NCBI GenBank assembly: GCA_028703175.1
Contig: JAQVNJ010000054.1
Location: 1 to 36,784 of the forward strand
Direction: 5' to 3'
Length of the DNA stretch: 36,784 bases
DNA from: JAAYCB01 sp012744395
GTDB lineage: Bacteria > Planctomycetota > Planctomycetia > Pirellulales > Thermoguttaceae
A program made the translations under genes and the position numbers. Every line of letters starts with the position of its first letter. Within the stretch, counting starts at the first letter, position 1. This document shows positions 1-8,724 of this stretch, piece by piece. Under the pieces are notes generated by a model. That model was not told the origin of the DNA, searched no databases, and was given only the letters and a program-made list of their open reading frames with translations.

Positions 1-248
1 GAAAATGACCCTGGATAGCGAGTGCCGAGCCGCTCGTCAGGCGCCATCGCGGCGGCGGGGGCCGCCGGCCGGGGGGCGTCGCGCGTCCAGAATTCGCTGT
101 TCTGGGCAAAATGGCGCGAGTGGGCGGCCTTGCGGCACGAAGTCCTATTGTGTTTGCCTGGTGTTTTCGGTATGCACCGCCTTTTCGCAGACGTCATCTG
201 AGCGTTCGGTCTGTCTCTTGCCATCCGGTCCCACTCTGCGCAAAAGCG
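1..248. other. Left-edge leader region, no gene recognised
   Basis: No convincing coding sequence lies here. The frame of the BBP7 gene stays open upstream to an ATG at 111, but the residues before 249 do not resemble a signal peptide or a domain, so the stretch is read as upstream untranslated sequence. A very weak promoter-like pair (TTGTGT at 148-153, TATGCA at 171-176, 17-bp spacer) matches consensus too poorly to be called. Confidence 0.4.
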
Positions 249-1781
249 ATGAACTTTCGAAACCGCTACCAGTGTGAATTTGTTCTTCTGGTGGGTCTCT
301 GCTTGTGCGGGGGCCTGGTTGCCGTGCCGGCGTATGGCCAGGCCTCGGGCGAGTCCGGCGCGAAGGCGGTCTCGCTCGTGCCGCAGCGGCTGCCGATCTG
401 GAAGCCCTCCAGGCAAGACGGAGACGCGGGGGCCGATCGGGCGACGGCGGAGGCGGCTTCGCAAGGCGTGCCGGCGGCGGCCGTCTCGCTGCCGGTGGCG
501 ACCAGCGGCGGCGGCCGGCCGGCTGGCGGCAGCCCTGCGGAGGCGGCGAACGCCGGCGTGGCCGCGCCGGTCGCTCCGCGGGTGGGAGATCTCCATGCTC
601 CCTACGCGGTGAATTACGGCCCGGCGCTGGAGCCCGTGATCACCGAGGGGCCCGGCAACGACCTGACGGTCGTGTTGCCATCCGCCCAGCAGGTCGTGCC
701 GCAATACCAGCCGCGCCGGCCGGCGCTGTGGTTTGACGCGAATTACCTGATGTGGTGGGTCGAAGGGAGCCGCACGCCGGCGCTGGTGACCAGCGGGATC
801 GGCGGATCGACCGGCGCCCTGGGCGAATTGGGGACGGAAGTCCTCTTCCCGAGCACAAGGCTGAATGCCGGCATGCGGCACGGCTTTCGCGCGCAAGGGG
901 GTTATTGGTTCGACGAGGCCGGGCTTCTGGGGATCGAGGGCGACTACCTGATCCTGCTCGAGGAGAGCGAGGGGTTTGCCGCCTCGGGCGACGGCGTTCC
1001 CGTCCTCGCCCGGCCGTTCTTCAACATTGTCACCGGGCAGGAAGACTCGCACGTGTTCGCCTATCCGGATGTCGCCTCCGGCTCGATCGACATCTCGTCC
1101 GACAGCCGGATGCAGGCGGCGGGACTCTGGTTTCGCCGGGCGATTCTCGAGACCGCTGACTTCCGCTGCGACGGCGACGACCGGTCGGGCGCCCGGGTCG
1201 ACTTCCTGGCCGGCTATCGATTCATGCAACTGGACGAGGACCTGCGGATCCGCGAATCGTTCGAGGCGGCTGGTCCGACCCAGTTCGACCTGTTCGACTC
1301 GTTTTCGACCGAGAATACGTTCCACGGGGCGAATCTCGGCGTCCTCGCGGAGTTCCGCTACTGGGCGTTTTCCCTGGAATTGTTGATGCAGCTCGGGCTC
1401 GGCCATTCGTCGGCCGACGTGGTAATCGACGGGGCGACGACCACGACCACCGGGGGCGGCCCGCCCGTCGTCTCCGACGGCGGACTGCTGGCGCTGACCA
1501 CGAATTCCGGCTCCTATTCGCAGGGCGGGCTGGCCGCCATTCCGGAACTCGGCGTCTCGGTCGGCTGCAACCTGACGCAGCGGCTGCGGGCGACGTTCGG
1601 CTACACGTTCATCTACTGGAGCCGCGTGGCCCGGCCGGGCGAGCAGATCGACCGCAACCTCAACCCGACGTTCTTTCCCAACAACGGCCCGGCCGTCGGC
1701 GCCCCGCAGCCGGAATTCACGTTCGTGACCACCGATCTGTGGATCCAGGGCATGAATTTCGGGCTCGATTACCGGTTCTGA
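249..1781 (+). CDS. BBP7-family outer-membrane beta-barrel protein
   Basis: This 510-residue protein is recognised as a BBP7 (putative beta-barrel porin-7) protein, a family expanded in Planctomycetota and predicted to sit in the outer membrane. The start at 249 was chosen over the upstream ATG at 111 because it puts a signal peptide first: a basic N-terminus (MNFRNRYQ), a hydrophobic stretch with two Cys, and a likely cleavage site after AYG. No strong Shine-Dalgarno precedes it. Residues about 35-155 are Ala/Pro/Gly-rich linker. The barrel domain opens with the family-typical LWFDANYLMWW, has alternating aromatic/polar strands, and ends in GLDYRF; a terminal Phe is the usual barrel-insertion signal. 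The gene converges on the LEPR-XLL gene and has no operon partner in the window. Family assignment is from motif recognition; the pore function and any substrate are unknown. Confidence 0.85.
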   Translation: MNFRNRYQCEFVLLVGLCLCGGLVAVPAYGQASGESGAKAVSLVPQRLPIWKPSRQDGDAGADRATAEAASQGVPAAAVSLPVATSGGGRPAGGSPAEAANAGVAAPVAPRVGDLHAPYAVNYGPALEPVITEGPGNDLTVVLPSAQQVVPQYQPRRPALWFDANYLMWWVEGSRTPALVTSGIGGSTGALGELGTEVLFPSTRLNAGMRHGFRAQGGYWFDEAGLLGIEGDYLILLEESEGFAASGDGVPVLARPFFNIVTGQEDSHVFAYPDVASGSIDISSDSRMQAAGLWFRRAILETADFRCDGDDRSGARVDFLAGYRFMQLDEDLRIRESFEAAGPTQFDLFDSFSTENTFHGANLGVLAEFRYWAFSLELLMQLGLGHSSADVVIDGATTTTTGGGPPVVSDGGLLALTTNSGSYSQGGLAAIPELGVSVGCNLTQRLRATFGYTFIYWSRVARPGEQIDRNLNPTFFPNNGPAVGAPQPEFTFVTTDLWIQGMNFGLDYRF

Positions 1782-1797
1782 CGGGGAATCGTCCGCC

Positions 1798-1825
1798 TCG
1801 TTCCCACGCGCGGGCCTGGGAACGA
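1798..1825. repeat. Perfect 9-bp palindrome between convergent genes
   Basis: Arms TCGTTCCCA (1798-1806) and TGGGAACGA (1817-1825) flank a 10-base GC-rich loop, 16 bp after the BBP7 stop. The core CGTTCCCA...TGGGAACG resembles a palindrome I recall as common between genes in several bacterial phyla, planctomycetes included. It could fold in the 3' end of either convergent transcript, but no T-run follows on either strand, so it is not called an intrinsic terminator. Confidence 0.6.
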
Positions 1826-1920
1826 CGGTGAAAATGGGGCGCAACGGAAGGCATTCCGTGCCGCGAGAATAATCCGGGGTCGGCGGTCGATCGACCACGT
1901 CCTATGCGCGCCGGCGGCGA

Positions 1921-4900
1921 TCAGTTCCACGGACCAAGCGTCCTGAGGACGAAGTCGACCGTCTTGGCGATCGACTTGCTGTCCGTTCCTCCCGCTTGGG
2001 ACCGTGCCTCGACGAAGGAGAAATCCCGCAGGTCGCACGTGAGCTGGTCGTTTGCGAGGCTTGCCGAATTGAATTCCGCGCGCAGAACGTCGTCGAGGGC
2101 GGAATCATGGAGCACGGCCGTGTCGTATCCGCCGCCCCCGTAGATTCTGATCGAGGTGATCGCACCGGCCGAGAAGACGTGGCTCCATGCGCCCAGGCTC
2201 ACGTGGTAGCCGTCGGCGCTGGGCAGAAACTCGACCGCCTCGTCGCGGCTCGTGCCGGTGATCATCACTTGCCGGCCGCGCCGGCCGACCTGGATCACTT
2301 CGCCGAGCCGAATCCAATCGGCGGCCTCGCTGTCGCCGGCGCGGTCTTCCGCCCGGGCCATCTGCTCGCGGAGGCTGTAAGGCCAGCCGTAGGTTGTCAG
2401 GCTGGTGTGGATCGTCGAACCGAGGAAGCTGCCGATCGAGACCGAGGTGGGCCGCAGCCAGCCCGTATAGAGGCCGCCGATCCGGCCTTCCTCGTCCGCG
2501 TCGAGCGTGATCGTCGCCGTCAGCTGATCTCCGGCATAGCACGCGGCCGGCTGCCGGGCGACGACCTGGTAGTCGCCCGCCCGGAGACCGTCGATGCGGA
2601 ATCGACCCTGGTCGTCGGTGATCGTGTTGATCTCGACCACGCCGCGATGCTCCGTGTCGTCGATCGCCGTGAGGGTCACGAAGACGCCCGGCAGCGGCAA
2701 CGCGGCGGGCTGGAATCGGCTGTCCGTGTTCCGTGCATAGACATAGCCGGTGACGGCGGAAGTCATGCCGACATCGACCCGGACAATCGCCTCGTGCTCC
2801 GAGACGGCGCCGTCTGCATCGCGAATCGTGTAGGTAAAGGTGACCTTGCCGGAATAGCCGTCGGGCGCGACGTAGACGAACGACCCGTCGGCGTTCCCCT
2901 CGAGCAATTCTCCGACGGTCGGTTCTCCCCAGGTGTCGACAACGATCGGGTCGTTGCCCGGGTCGGAGTCGTTGGCCAACACCCCCCGCGCCGCGTCGAC
3001 TTCCAGCCGGCCGAAGCCGTCGAAGACGTAGTAATCGGCGTTGGCCACCGGCGGAGCGTTGAGCACGACCAGCTCGAAGGAAACGCTCGCCGCTTCGCCG
3101 TCGCTATCGGTGGCCGTGACCGTGACCAGGCGCGAATCGTCGGGCCCGTCGGATGTCGCGAGCGACCAGCTCCAGGCGCCGTCGCCGTGGTCGACGATCG
3201 TGCCCGCGGAAACGGTCAGCGTCACCGAATCGTCGCCCGGATCGTGGTACGTGCCGCTGTTGGCCGCCGTCTGGCCCTCCACGACTTCGACTTCCGGCAG
3301 GGCGGCGCTCACCTCGGGCGCCACGTTGGCGACGACGAGTTCGAACGTCTCCGAGGTCGCCGCGCCGTCGCTGTCGGTGGCGGTGACCGTGATCACTTGG
3401 GAATCGTCGGGCCCGTCGGATGTCGCGAGCGACCAGCTCCAGGTGCCGTCGCCGTGGTCGACGATCGTGCCGGCGGAAACGGTCAGCGTGACCGAATCGT
3501 CGCCCGGATCGTGGTATGTGCCGCTGTTGGCCGCCAGTTCCCCTTCGTCCACATTCACCGCTGCCTGGTCGACCGTGAGCACGGGGGCGGCGTTCTCGAC
3601 CACCAGTTCGAAGGTGATCGTGGCCGCGGCGCCGTCGCTGTCGGTGGCGGTGATCGAGACCTGCTGCGAATCGATGGCGTCGTTGGCGGTTGTGAACGAC
3701 CAGCTCCAGGTGCCGTCGCCGTTGTCGACGATCGTGCCGGCGGAGGCCGCGAGCGTGACCGAATCGTCGCCCGGATCGTGCAGCGTGCCGGTGTTCGTGG
3801 CCGTCTCGCCTTCGACGACCGTTACCGTTTGATGGTCGACGGATAGCGCGGGGGCGACGTTTTCGACGAGCAGTTCGAAGGTGATCGTGGCCGCGGCGCC
3901 GTGGCTGTCGGTGGCGGTGATCGAAACGGTCTGCGAGTCGTCCGGGCCGTCGGTGGTTTCCAACGACCAGCTCCAGGCGCCGTCGCCGAGGTCGACGATC
4001 GTGCCCGCCGAGGCGCTAAGGGTCACCGCGTCGCCGCCCGGATCGGAGTAGGTGCCGGTGTTCGTCGCCGTGGTCCCTTCGGCGACGGTCACCGACTCGT
4101 CGTGGACGCCGATCGCCGGGGGGAGATTGACGATCTCGATGGTCGCCTGGGCCAGTTCGCTGACCGCTCCGGCATTGTCGGTGCAGCGGAGGTAGACCAT
4201 CCAGGAGCCGGGCCCGGCCAGGCCGTGGGCCGAGAAGACGGGGTTTTGTAGGTTCTCGTCGCCGCGCTCCGCCGCCTCGCCGGTCTCGCCGAACAGTCCA
4301 TCGCCGTCGAGGTCCCACTCGTAGACGAGGGTCGGCTGGTCGGCCGGCGCGTCGGCGCCCGAGCCAAACAGCTCGACCGTGCCGAATTCATCGACCAGGT
4401 AGGGGCCGTTCGCGTCGGCCACCGGCGCGGCATTGACGACGGTCAGCTCGAACTGCTCGGTCGTCGACATCCCGTGCTCGTCGGTGACCGTGATCGACAC
4501 GATATAGGAGCCGTCGTCGGCGTAGACGTGGCTGGCGTCGATCGACCCGACCGCCGGCGGCCAGGTCTCCTCCGCGTCGGCTTCGCCCGAATCGTTGGCG
4601 GTGCCGTCGCCCCAGTCGATCTCGTAGAGGAACGGCCCGCTGCTGTCGGGATCGAGAAACGCGGCGATCTTGCCGAAGTCGATCAGGCCTTCCGGGCGGG
4701 TCAGGTTGCCGACGACCAGCACGCTCGGCGGCTGGTTGTCTTCCTCGAGCGCCGCGGCGGCGATATCCGCCGGGTTGGCCAGCGGCCCGATGAACGGTTG
4801 GCCCGGCGCGGCGGACGTGTCCGAACGGAGGCCGTCGCTGCTGGCGGGCTCGGCCGGCGGTTCGACGTCCTGGACCGTGACGAGCAACGTCTGCGCGTGG

Positions 4901-7900
4901 GTTCCGCCGTCGTCGTCCTCGAGCGTGACGGTCACTTCGTAGGGGATCACGTTGCCGAGCGGATCGCGCCGCGCGCTGGCATAGGTGTGGCTGGCCGTGA
5001 TCGAGCCGGTCAGACCGGCGACGTCGCCCGGCGGGCCGAATGGAGATGCGACCACGGTCGCCTGGTCTTGCGTCCCGTCGCCCCAATCGACCAGGGCCGT
5101 GTGGGTGTCGAGCGTGCCCGAGTCGAGGAAATCCACCGGGCCGAGGGTGAACGGTTCGCCCGCGTTGACGCTCGCGTCGGCGATCGGGTCGAGCACGGGC
5201 GCAACGTTCACCACGGTGACTTCCAGTGTCGCCGTCCCCACCCCGCCGTCGTCGTCGGTAACCGTCACGGTGACCGTGTAGGGGATGACGTCGCCGGAAT
5301 CGTCGGTGTTCTCGTCGGCATAGACGTGGCTCGCGGCGACGGTTCGGGCGACTGGATCGACCAGGCCGGCCTCGGGTTCCGTGCCGTCGCCCCAGTCGAT
5401 CATCGCGGTGTGCAGATCAAGCGAGCCGGCATCGGTGAAACTCGCCAGAACCCTGTCGAGCAACGCCCCTTCCGCGATCTCCTCGGGTCCGAGGGGCGTG
5501 ACCTGCGGCGGGGCGTTGCGGACCTCGGCCGTCTTGTCGACGCTGATGCTGCCGCCATCGCCGTCGGCCACGGTCACGCGGACGTTGTAGACGAAGACTT
5601 CGGCGGGCGGATCCGCGCCGGTGGAGTTCGGGCCGTCGTCAAGATATCGGTGCGGATCGGAAAGGGGCTCGACCGGGATCGTGAACTCCCTGGCCCCGAC
5701 CGGCAGGGTGACCACCGTCTCGGGCGTCCCGTCGCCCCAACTGACGGTCACGGTGTGCTCGTCGAGGATGCCGCCGTCTTCGAACGTGCCGTGGACATAG
5801 GCGACGTCGCCCTCGGTCACGGGCGCGATGTCGTCGACAACCAGCGCTCGCGGCGCCGCGTTGTTCACGATCACGGTCATGTAGCGTTCGAGCGAGCGGC
5901 CGCCGCCATCGTCCTCCACGGCGATGGCGACCACGTAGCGGCCGTCGTCCAAGTAGGTATGCGAACCGTCGAACGTACCCCAGGTGAGTCTTCCGGGGCC
6001 GCCGGGGACGTCAATCCGGGCGGTGCCGCTGTCGAGTGCCGAGCCGTCGGCCCAGTCGATTTCGTAGGTGAACGCCGCAGCGTCGAGTTGATGGTATCCG
6101 GGGTCGGTGAACATCCCGAGGTTGGCGATGTCCAGTTCGCTCCCCTCGGCGACGACGCGGATGCCGCGGACCCAAAGGCTCGGGGGGGCGTTTTGGACGG
6201 TCAGGGAAAACGTGCCGAGGCCCTCTCCGCCGCCGTCGTCCCGCACGCGGATCGAGACGGTGTAGACCTCCAAGGCGACCCCGTAGTCGTGCGCGAGCTT
6301 GACCGTTTTGCCGTCAATCGCCGCCGGCTGCCAACCCGAGCCGTCGCCGTAGTCGACCTCGGCCGTCCACTGATCGTCGCCGGGATCGGTAAAGACGACA
6401 TCCAGCGTGAATGGAGTCCCTTCGTCGACGATCGCATCTTCGATGGGGCTGACAATCGGGGCCGCGTTGAGGACCGTGATGGGGATCGTCCTGGTGTCGC
6501 TGGCGCCGCCGGAGTCGGTGATTGCGACCGTGACCGTGTAGGGATCGCCCGGCAAGCCGGCCGAGTTCTCATCGAGATACTGGTGGGAGCGGGCGAAGCC
6601 GCGCTCGCCCTCGGTCAAGTCGAACGTGTCGCTCCCGCCATCGCCCCAGTCGATCGTGATCGTGTGGACGTCGACGGGGCTCGGGTCGTCGAATCCGCAA
6701 TAGAGGGTCGTCGAACCGCCCTCGTCGATGGTGGCCGGGTCGGCGTCCAGATCGGTGATCGTGGGGACGGGCTGGCCGACATGGATCGAGTCGGGGGCGT
6801 AGGCGTAGCGGACATGGTCCGCTGCGTCGCGGATCGCGCCGAGCACGAAGTAGTCGCCGATCGCGATACCGGCAAGGTCGCATGTGCCAGATTGCGCCTG
6901 CGGCGCCGCGGCAGTCTTCGCCAGGGTCTGGCCCGCCTCGCTGCTGACCAGGATCGCATTGTCGTTGTAGGGGTTGCGGTCCGGATCGAGGTAGAAATGG
7001 GCGGTGGCCGGGCTGTCGTAGTCCTGGTGGCGGAAATCGACGTCGAACGTGTCGCCCGAAATGAAGTTCCGCTGGGCGGAAGCGACCCGCAGATCGAGGA
7101 GATTCGGCCAAGTGGCATTGGTCCAGTCGATGGCCGCGCGGCTCCCTTCGCCGCCCAGAGCGGTCGCCAGACCCGCGGAGGGACGCGGTCCCCCAACGAC
7201 CCGGCAATAATAATACCCCGTTTCGCCGCGTGGGCCGGGCATCTGTTGGGCCGTGTCGTACCAGGCGGCCAGCTCGGCCGCGGTCAACTCAACATCGCCG
7301 TCGTGGATGCCGTCGACCGTGTCGATTGTGCCGTGGTACCAGAGATGGACGTCGGAGTGCGCGCCCGGATAGCCCAGGTTGTCCTCCCCATCGAGGAGCT
7401 CCTCGTTGAGGAGGAACTCGTGGGCCCCGGGGACGGATTCGCCGTCGAAGTCGGTCACATTCGCGTCGGATCGCCAGTAGCTGTCGGCGAAGACCACGTT
7501 CTCGGTGACGGCGAAGCTGTTGTCTCCCCAATCGTCGGCGCCGACGGGAAAATCGATCGGGTGGGTGTCGAGGTAGGTGACCTGGTCGACCCAGACTCCC
7601 GCCTGGCCGAAATCTTCCGCCAGGGCGCCAACCAGGGAAGCGCCGCGGCTGTGCCCGACCAAGTGGATCGGCGAGGCGAGCAGATTGGCGCCGAGTGAGG
7701 CCAGACCGGTCAAGAGATGCGTGGAGACCGCTTCGGCGACGGACTGGGTGGTCGCCTCCCAGGGCGTGGCGACGGCGGACCAGTCGAGGCTGACGACCGC
7801 TTCACCACCGAGCGACTTCGCCAGGTCGTAGGTGGCCGCGATGTCTTCCGCGTCGGGCGCGAAGGTGCCGTGGAAGTCCCAGCCCGTGACTTGCACGCCG

Positions 7901-8199
7901 CCATCCACCTCTTGGACCGTGATCTTGAATTGGGCGACGCTCTCCGCTTCGCCCCCGTAGGCCTCGCCAATCCGGCCGGCGACCTCCTCCGCCATTCGAC
8001 CAACCCAGATCGGCAACTGGGGCTGATCTCCGGGCGGTTGGGCTCCATGCGTGATGAAGGTCACGCCGCTGAGCAGCCGCCGATCTTCCAGCGGTTCGCA
8101 GAGCAGGCGGCGGCGCTTCGGTCGAGAAGCGCGGAGCGGGGACGGCGAGTCGGGATGGAGGATCGAGCTGCGGATGCGTTCAAAGAGAAATCGGCGCAT
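1921..8199 (-). CDS. Giant LEPR-XLL protein: alpha/beta-hydrolase-like head, PKD/Ig-like repeats
   Basis: This 2092-residue protein starts at the ATG at 8199, which places the LEPR-XLL motif (CEPLEDRRLLSG, residues 34-45) near the N-terminus as in other planctomycete surface or secreted giants. The open frame extends upstream to 8685 but that part looks non-coding. Residues about 46-480 resemble a lipase/esterase-type alpha/beta hydrolase: a nucleophile elbow GHSRG with Ser184, then YLDTHPID (about 209-216) and a His-rich stretch (GAHSDVHLWYHG) that could supply the rest of a triad. About ten PKD/Ig-like modules with WGDG motifs follow, then four ~89-residue repeats (about 1365-1715), a cadherin/Ig-like module (VLANDSDPGNDP, about 1755) and a carboxypeptidase-regulatory/SdrD-B-like fold (about 1815-1900). 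The C-terminal ~190 residues are unassigned and no dockerin or sorting signal was seen. Adhesion or an extracellular lipase/depolymerase role is inference. Confidence 0.85.
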   Translation of the reverse strand: MRRFLFERIRSSILHPDSPSPLRASRPKRRRLLCEPLEDRRLLSGVTFITHGAQPPGDQPQLPIWVGRMAEEVAGRIGEAYGGEAESVAQFKITVQEVDGGVQVTGWDFHGTFAPDAEDIAATYDLAKSLGGEAVVSLDWSAVATPWEATTQSVAEAVSTHLLTGLASLGANLLASPIHLVGHSRGASLVGALAEDFGQAGVWVDQVTYLDTHPIDFPVGADDWGDNSFAVTENVVFADSYWRSDANVTDFDGESVPGAHEFLLNEELLDGEDNLGYPGAHSDVHLWYHGTIDTVDGIHDGDVELTAAELAAWYDTAQQMPGPRGETGYYYCRVVGGPRPSAGLATALGGEGSRAAIDWTNATWPNLLDLRVASAQRNFISGDTFDVDFRHQDYDSPATAHFYLDPDRNPYNDNAILVSSEAGQTLAKTAAAPQAQSGTCDLAGIAIGDYFVLGAIRDAADHVRYAYAPDSIHVGQPVPTITDLDADPATIDEGGSTTLYCGFDDPSPVDVHTITIDWGDGGSDTFDLTEGERGFARSHQYLDENSAGLPGDPYTVTVAITDSGGASDTRTIPITVLNAAPIVSPIEDAIVDEGTPFTLDVVFTDPGDDQWTAEVDYGDGSGWQPAAIDGKTVKLAHDYGVALEVYTVSIRVRDDGGGEGLGTFSLTVQNAPPSLWVRGIRVVAEGSELDIANLGMFTDPGYHQLDAAAFTYEIDWADGSALDSGTARIDVPGGPGRLTWGTFDGSHTYLDDGRYVVAIAVEDDGGGRSLERYMTVIVNNAAPRALVVDDIAPVTEGDVAYVHGTFEDGGILDEHTVTVSWGDGTPETVVTLPVGAREFTIPVEPLSDPHRYLDDGPNSTGADPPAEVFVYNVRVTVADGDGGSISVDKTAEVRNAPPQVTPLGPEEIAEGALLDRVLASFTDAGSLDLHTAMIDWGDGTEPEAGLVDPVARTVAASHVYADENTDDSGDVIPYTVTVTVTDDDGGVGTATLEVTVVNVAPVLDPIADASVNAGEPFTLGPVDFLDSGTLDTHTALVDWGDGTQDQATVVASPFGPPGDVAGLTGSITASHTYASARRDPLGNVIPYEVTVTLEDDDGGTHAQTLLVTVQDVEPPAEPASSDGLRSDTSAAPGQPFIGPLANPADIAAAALEEDNQPPSVLVVGNLTRPEGLIDFGKIAAFLDPDSSGPFLYEIDWGDGTANDSGEADAEETWPPAVGSIDASHVYADDGSYIVSITVTDEHGMSTTEQFELTVVNAAPVADANGPYLVDEFGTVELFGSGADAPADQPTLVYEWDLDGDGLFGETGEAAERGDENLQNPVFSAHGLAGPGSWMVYLRCTDNAGAVSELAQATIEIVNLPPAIGVHDESVTVAEGTTATNTGTYSDPGGDAVTLSASAGTIVDLGDGAWSWSLETTDGPDDSQTVSITATDSHGAAATITFELLVENVAPALSVDHQTVTVVEGETATNTGTLHDPGDDSVTLAASAGTIVDNGDGTWSWSFTTANDAIDSQQVSITATDSDGAAATITFELVVENAAPVLTVDQAAVNVDEGELAANSGTYHDPGDDSVTLTVSAGTIVDHGDGTWSWSLATSDGPDDSQVITVTATDSDGAATSETFELVVANVAPEVSAALPEVEVVEGQTAANSGTYHDPGDDSVTLTVSAGTIVDHGDGAWSWSLATSDGPDDSRLVTVTATDSDGEAASVSFELVVLNAPPVANADYYVFDGFGRLEVDAARGVLANDSDPGNDPIVVDTWGEPTVGELLEGNADGSFVYVAPDGYSGKVTFTYTIRDADGAVSEHEAIVRVDVGMTSAVTGYVYARNTDSRFQPAALPLPGVFVTLTAIDDTEHRGVVEINTITDDQGRFRIDGLRAGDYQVVARQPAACYAGDQLTATITLDADEEGRIGGLYTGWLRPTSVSIGSFLGSTIHTSLTTYGWPYSLREQMARAEDRAGDSEAADWIRLGEVIQVGRRGRQVMITGTSRDEAVEFLPSADGYHVSLGAWSHVFSAGAITSIRIYGGGGYDTAVLHDSALDDVLRAEFNSASLANDQLTCDLRDFSFVEARSQAGGTDSKSIAKTVDFVLRTLGPWN
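3050..4100 (-). repeat. Four tandem ~89-residue Ig-like repeats within the giant protein gene
   Basis: Within the 1921-8199 gene, four consecutive modules share the pattern TxTGTYxDPGDDSVTL...SAGTIVDxGDGxWSWS...TATDSDGAA...FELVV. The two C-terminal copies are nearly identical in DNA around 3134-3270 and 3401-3537, a period of 267 bp (89 codons). Such sequence can change copy number by recombination while keeping frame. Confidence 0.8.
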
Positions 8200-8430
8200 G
8201 ATGTCACACCCTTCGGCGGAGACGGATGACAAAATCGCTGCGGAACCGTTGCGGCGAAAAGAACTCGACGGTTGTGAAACGTGATTACGCGCGCCCGGAA
8301 CGCTTGCCGGCACGGCAAATTCACGGAGTTTCCGCAAGCGTACGGGCCGTCGGCCACTCCTTGGCAGAGCGACGCCAAGGCGCGCTTCCGCCCGACAGAT
8401 ACACGCCCCATACCAACCGGGGCTGCCCCA

Positions 8431-8457
8431 GCGGAGTGCAGCCACTCTGCGCTCCGC
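8431..8457. repeat. Intergenic stem-loop, 11-bp stem
   Basis: GCGGAGTGCAG (8431-8441) pairs with CTGCGCTCCGC (8447-8457) across a 5-base loop; the only non-Watson-Crick position is a T/G wobble. It lies just downstream (minus strand) of the candidate -10 box at 8468-8473, so it would be at the very 5' end of the transcript reading toward the giant-protein gene. Confidence 0.55.
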
Positions 8458-8467
8458 GGTCCGGGTC

Positions 8468-8496
8468 ATCATGACTGCGGGAAAACGGCCTGTCAA
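8468..8496 (-). promoter_or_regulatory. Candidate sigma70-type promoter for the LEPR-XLL gene
   Basis: On the minus strand a perfect -35 TTGACA (8491-8496) is followed after exactly 17 bp by CATGAT (8468-8473), which matches 4 of 6 positions of the -10 consensus. Transcription would start near 8461, leaving a leader of about 260 nt before the ATG at 8199. It is the best -35 match noticed in the window; activity is inferred. Confidence 0.45.
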
Positions 8497-8594
8497 GCAT
8501 TTGCCAGAAAAAAATGCCCGAAGCCCCCATCTTCCGGCCCCAGAGTGGGTCGGCCGGTCTTCGGAGTGCTCCGCCTGCCCGCCGCGCTGCCCGT

Positions 8595-8688
8595 GGAGTG
8601 CAGCGACGGATCGCCGCTTTGGACGCGCGGCCACTTGAGAACGAGGTGCGTCTGGGGAGGGGACAGCGGCGATCAACCGCCGCACTCC
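8595..8688. repeat. Inverted pair of ~24-bp intergenic repeats
   Basis: Plus-strand 8595-8618 and the reverse complement of 8665-8688 agree at 20 of 24 positions. Both begin GGAGTGC and end GATCGCCGCT; the four differences are clustered in the middle. The 46-bp spacer is unique. The first word, GGAGTGCAG, also starts the stem-loop at 8431-8457, so these look like copies of one dispersed element rather than a simple hairpin. Confidence 0.55.
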
Positions 8689-8724
8689 AAGGCCTCGATC
8701 GGCAAGCGGGGGAAAGGCGGCCCC

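Larger units (their letters stand above)
8200..8724. other. 525-bp gene-free stretch between bamA and the giant-protein gene
   Basis: No supported gene lies here. The minus-strand frame running through it lacks recognisable protein features and would precede the LEPR-XLL start. It holds a candidate minus-strand promoter (8468-8496), a stem-loop (8431-8457), an inverted pair of ~24-bp sequences (8595-8618 and 8665-8688), and a short palindrome CCTTGGC(8 nt)GCCAAGG at 8359-8380. Several copies of the word GGAGTGC in both orientations suggest debris of a dispersed intergenic repeat. Confidence 0.55.

Noticed and set aside
148..176. Promoter TTGTGT-17-TATGCA before the BBP7 gene
   Set aside because: Each box matches only 3 of 6 consensus positions.
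111..248. Upstream start of the BBP7 frame
   Set aside because: The added residues resemble translated leader and would bury the signal peptide that begins at 249.
4474..7698. 1074-codon open frame on the plus strand opposite the giant gene
   Set aside because: It is the complement of the PKD/Ig repeats, has no domain, and reflects high GC and repeated codons on the other strand.
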